From positions 1-50,118 of the forward strand of contig JBAZZT010000010.1 in the NCBI GenBank assembly GCA_041658705.1: DNA of 50,118 nucleotides, in the 5' to 3' direction. Of this stretch, positions 47,538 through 50,118 are shown in pieces. A program made the translations under genes and the position numbers. The DNA comes from CAIKNB01 sp041658705 (lineage in GTDB: Bacteria > Patescibacteriota > Patescibacteriia > 2-12-FULL-60-25). Each line of letters begins with the position of its first letter. Positions within the stretch are counted from its first letter, which is position 1. The notes below the pieces were generated by a model, which saw only the letters and a program-made list of their open reading frames with translations, did not search any database and was not told the DNA's origin.

Positions 47538-49103
47538 TCACGGGCGGCCTGTCGAGCCTGGGGGTCTTGACCAGATGCGGTAGTCGCCGAGGGTTTTTTC
47601 AAGGCGATAACCCGTCAACGCAGACTGCATTTCCGGTAAATCGCCCTCGGTCACGACATTCGCCGGCGGTGGAGTGCCGAACGCGGGTTGACCGATCTTC
47701 AATCGATCCGTGATCCTAAGATACTGCCCGTAATCCGCGCCAGGATAAAAAAAAGCGGCTTCCGGCGCGTTGGCGAAAAACCACGTCTGATCAGGGACGG
47801 ACTTGAGGTAAGTTTCGACCTCGCGCCAATTTCGTCCGTACAACGGCGACGGGTCGCGCCACAGGGCGAACAGGTTGACGCCCAAGAACAGGAGAAGTAC
47901 GAAAGGCGCGAGCATCTTTGACGCAGGTCGGAGTTTTTCCGCGAACGTTTGGATGCAAGCCGGCAACCAGAACAAAGCCAGAACTTGCGCCACGAAAAAA
48001 TACCGATACCAACCAGCGGTCCTGAAATAACTTGCGAGGGTCAAAGCCATCACGACGAGCAAGGCCAGCTCCGTGGCTTTCATCTTTTTCCAACCGCGCA
48101 GCACGACGTAAATCGCGACGGCCGACAACAAGATGAGGAGATGCAACGGCGTGGTGTGGAGGAAAAAATTCTTGAAGTTAGTCAGCATCGTCGCCGCCAC
48201 GTCGCTTAAGCCATAGGGATTGGAATAATGCCCCAAGACTTGCGCGCTCGGCCAACCGCCGAATTGCGTCAGGAACCAAACGGCGAACACTAGCAACGCC
48301 GGAAGGAGCAGCGCCGCGCCGAGCTTCCACATCTCTCCATAATTCACGCTTCCGCCCCCCTGCTCATTCCCGCTTTTTTTCTTGTCATTCCCGCTCTCCT
48401 CCTTGTCATTCTCGCAAAAGCGGGAATCTGAAAGCGTCCGACCCAGATCCCCGCTTTCGCGAGGATGACAGTATCGTTTCCAAAAAATAAAACACGCCGC
48501 CAAAAATAAAGCGGGTAAGACCACGAGGAATGACGGTTTGGTCACGGCGGCGAGGCAGAAAAACAACGCCGTGGCGCAAGCCCAACGCTTGCTGTCTGGT
48601 TTTTCTTCCCACTGTGCCAAGGAAAAAATTCCCGCCAAAAACAGCGCCAGACCCGGCACTTCGCCCATCACGTTCTTGCCGTTGCCATACCACGGACCAA
48701 AGGTAGCCAAAAGCGCTGCGCTCCACACGCCGGCCGCGCGGTTCCAAAGTTTGGCGCCGACCATACCCGCCAACCAAATGCCGAGCGCGATCCAAACCAA
48801 CATGTAAAGGCGCGCCGCCAAAAGACTCGAACCAGCGAACTTGAAAATCAAAACCAATGGCGCCAGCACCGGAAAACCCACGGTGATGAAGCTTAAATCG
48901 GAGAACGAACCCGGCGCGATCTGCAAACCCCAGTGTCCGGTAAGCGCGATGTTCTTCGCCGCTTGAAGATAAATGCCTTCGTCAAACCACGGCCGTGGGC
49001 TATCCAATAAATCGTGACTAGCCCAAGCCACGGCCGCCAAAGCGATGGCCAGGATCAACCATCCGTAATGCCAACTCTTGAGTGTATCGAGGCCGCGCGA
49101 CAT
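47538..49103 (-). CDS. GT-C glycosyltransferase (ArnT/PMT-like) with an in-frame repeat insertion
   Basis: The protein has 521 residues with about ten membrane segments. The first outer loop has SPRPWFDEGIYLQAAKNIAL, the acidic pair expected for the polyprenol-phosphate-sugar-dependent GT-C fold. A second feature is GKNVMGEVPGLALF. Residues about 211-250 are foreign: RYCHPRESGDLGRTLSDSRF and a following Glu/Lys/Asn-rich run, encoded by repeat family 4 and placed in a loop after a membrane segment. The enzyme should work at the outer membrane face, using the polyprenyl-sugar made by GT2 enzymes nearby. Its ATG lies one base after the upstream stop. Confidence 0.8.
   Translation of the reverse strand: MSRGLDTLKSWHYGWLILAIALAAVAWASHDLLDSPRPWFDEGIYLQAAKNIALTGHWGLQIAPGSFSDLSFITVGFPVLAPLVLIFKFAGSSLLAARLYMLVWIALGIWLAGMVGAKLWNRAAGVWSAALLATFGPWYGNGKNVMGEVPGLALFLAGIFSLAQWEEKPDSKRWACATALFFCLAAVTKPSFLVVLPALFLAACFIFWKRYCHPRESGDLGRTLSDSRFCENDKEESGNDKKKSGNEQGGGSVNYGEMWKLGAALLLPALLVFAVWFLTQFGGWPSAQVLGHYSNPYGLSDVAATMLTNFKNFFLHTTPLHLLILLSAVAIYVVLRGWKKMKATELALLVVMALTLASYFRTAGWYRYFFVAQVLALFWLPACIQTFAEKLRPASKMLAPFVLLLFLGVNLFALWRDPSPLYGRNWREVETYLKSVPDQTWFFANAPEAAFFYPGADYGQYLRITDRLKIGQPAFGTPPPANVVTEGDLPEMQSALTGYRLEKTLGDYRIWSRPPGSTGRP
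48360..48472. repeat. Repeat family 4 inside the GT-C coding region
   Basis: Units such as TGTCATTCCCGCT, GTCATTCTCGCAAAAGCGGG and CCCCGCTTTCGCGAGGATGAC form inverted arms. On the minus strand it reads CHPRESGDLG and following residues in frame. Confidence 0.8.
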
Positions 49104-49104
49104 G

Positions 49105-49947
49105 TCACTTCACGGGAAAATTCTTTAGGATTTCCGCTTTGCCCAGCGGCTTGCCCACGGCACCGGGCGGAAGCATGTCAAAAGGCGCCGAGAACCTGGC
49201 GGCCACGACCTGCAATGATCCGGGCGCTTCGGCGTGCAAGGCGATCAATTTAAAACCCAGACGCGCCAAGAACAGATTGAGGGAGAAGGGCGAAAAACCC
49301 GAGACGTGCTCGAACACGAATAAACCTTTTTTCGTGTCTTTGGGCGCGGAGATGTTAGGCACGCTCAAAAAGAGCAACCCGTCTTCCGTCAAACGCGCGC
49401 TCAAATCCCGAATCAACTTGAACGGGTCGAGGATGTGCTCCAAGACTTGGTCAAGCACGATGACGTCGAATTTTTTAGGGAAGGCGCAGCGCTTGTCGCT
49501 TAGCCATGTCTCCACGCGACCGAGATAAATCTTTATGCCTAAATAGCGGCGCGCGATCTTAGCGAAAATCGGCGACGGCTCGATGCCCCAGACCCGACAA
49601 CCGTAAGCGCTTTCGAGCACCTTCAGGAATGCACCAGGACCCGTCCCGACTTCGAGCACCCTGGTCCCCCGCTTCCAAAATTTTCCGAAAGGCTGAAGTT
49701 TTTGCTTGGAACGCCGCGTGCGCCAAGCGATGATCTCTTTGATGCTGGCCGCGTCGCCTGTGAAACCGTAGACCTTGGCCGCGTAATCGCCGGTGTAAAA
49801 ACGCTCGTATTCGCTCGGTTTGGCGCGCGTCGAAACCCACGCCATGCCGCAACGGCGGCACAACGTATTCACGTAACGCCTATGGCGCAGGGTTTGGACA
49901 AACAGCGGCGTGCTATCTTGGCTGCCGCAGACCGGACATGGCTTCAT
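49105..49947 (-). CDS. Class I SAM methyltransferase with N-terminal zinc ribbon
   Basis: The protein has 280 residues. CPVCGSQDSTPLF and CRRCGMAWVSTRAKPSEYER give a zinc ribbon. The SAM site is VLEVGTGPGAFLKVLESAYG, with VWGIEPSP and FDVIVLDQVLEHILDP, then LTEDGLLFLSVPN. A paralogue of 36780-37748 and 37753-38685. Directly followed by the GT-C gene, so a tailoring role on the same glycan is likely. Confidence 0.83.
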   Translation of the reverse strand: MKPCPVCGSQDSTPLFVQTLRHRRYVNTLCRRCGMAWVSTRAKPSEYERFYTGDYAAKVYGFTGDAASIKEIIAWRTRRSKQKLQPFGKFWKRGTRVLEVGTGPGAFLKVLESAYGCRVWGIEPSPIFAKIARRYLGIKIYLGRVETWLSDKRCAFPKKFDVIVLDQVLEHILDPFKLIRDLSARLTEDGLLFLSVPNISAPKDTKKGLFVFEHVSGFSPFSLNLFLARLGFKLIALHAEAPGSLQVVAARFSAPFDMLPPGAVGKPLGKAEILKNFPVK

Positions 49948-49952
49948 TAGCT

Positions 49953-50027
49953 CAAAGTTTAAAGCTTAAAGCTTAAAGTTACAAATGCAGGCCAAGGGTC
50001 AAAGAATCAAGGATCAAGTGTCCAAGG
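49953..50027. repeat. TTTAAAGCTTAAAG and CAAGGGTCAAAG simple repeats at the right edge
   Basis: AAAGTTTAAAGCTTAAAGC units (49953-49979) are followed by variants of CAAGGGTCAAAGAATCAAGG. The remaining 50028-50118 shows no gene that I can support. Confidence 0.6.
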
Positions 50028-50118
50028 ATTTGGTAGAAAAAGACTCACGCGAAAGACAAACGCCGAGAAGGGCGCTCCGAGTGACGCGCGTAAACCTAAG
50101 CACGCTCGCGCCGTCCGA

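Overview
The window looks like chromosomal DNA of a Patescibacteria/CPR bacterium (Parcubacteria-like). The grounds are a small divergent DivIC, a bacterial-PH membrane protein, a membrane-anchored SurA-N protein, many short hypothetical proteins, and a dense set of short palindromic repeats, one of which encodes the protein segment VPEPVEG. This placement is an inference: there is no rRNA or ribosomal protein gene to test it.

Layout. 0-8 kb: the frame-shifted 5' end of a paralogue family (called PWG here), tRNA-Thr(CGT), a small hypothetical gene, peptide deformylase, a Gly/Ala/Ser/Asp-rich lipoprotein, tRNA-Gly(CCC), a SurA-N protein, DivIC/FtsB, a PH-domain protein, a Bro-N/DinD-like protein, a PWG member with an unrelated C-terminus, and a PgsA-like enzyme. 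8-15.4 kb: a polytopic membrane protein, two GT4 and two GT2 glycosyltransferases and a DUF2304 protein. 15.7-26.8 kb: one minus-strand gene array of four PWG proteins, a MoxR-like AAA+ ATPase, a protein joining an HExxH metallopeptidase-like region to a VWA domain, and two more PWG proteins. 26.8-36 kb: nucleotide-sugar epimerases, GtrA, a secreted subtilase, a polyprenyl-phosphate sugar transferase, an interrupted four-helix-bundle gene and a short UDP-sugar dehydrogenase. 36-36.8 kb: a gene-free stretch with duplicated structured repeats. 36.8-50 kb: methyltransferases, nucleotidyltransferases, a sugar-kinase-like protein, a nucleotidyltransferase/sugar-phosphate-cyclase fusion, a zinc alcohol dehydrogenase, a CDP-alcohol phosphatidyltransferase, a Nudix hydrolase and more glycosyltransferases.

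Most of the window is a cell-surface polysaccharide/glycolipid locus: nucleotide-sugar synthesis, polyprenol-linked initiation, glycosyl transfer and methylation. The PWG-MoxR-VWA array sits inside it and is the best candidate for an undescribed system. Six proteins share a short helical N-terminal domain and carry seven or eight near-identical blocks of about 35 residues that can be read as a closed beta-propeller. They are coupled by ATGA overlaps and share one strand and direction with an AAA+ ATPase and a VWA/metallopeptidase partner. A relative outside the array keeps the N-terminal domain but has a different C-terminus, as in adaptor-plus-variable-module systems. A second lead is the fused nucleotidyltransferase/cyclase with its dehydrogenase and CDP-alcohol transferase neighbours, which suggests an unusual activated cyclitol or polyol head group. 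A third is that several short repeat families have inserted in frame inside enzyme genes.
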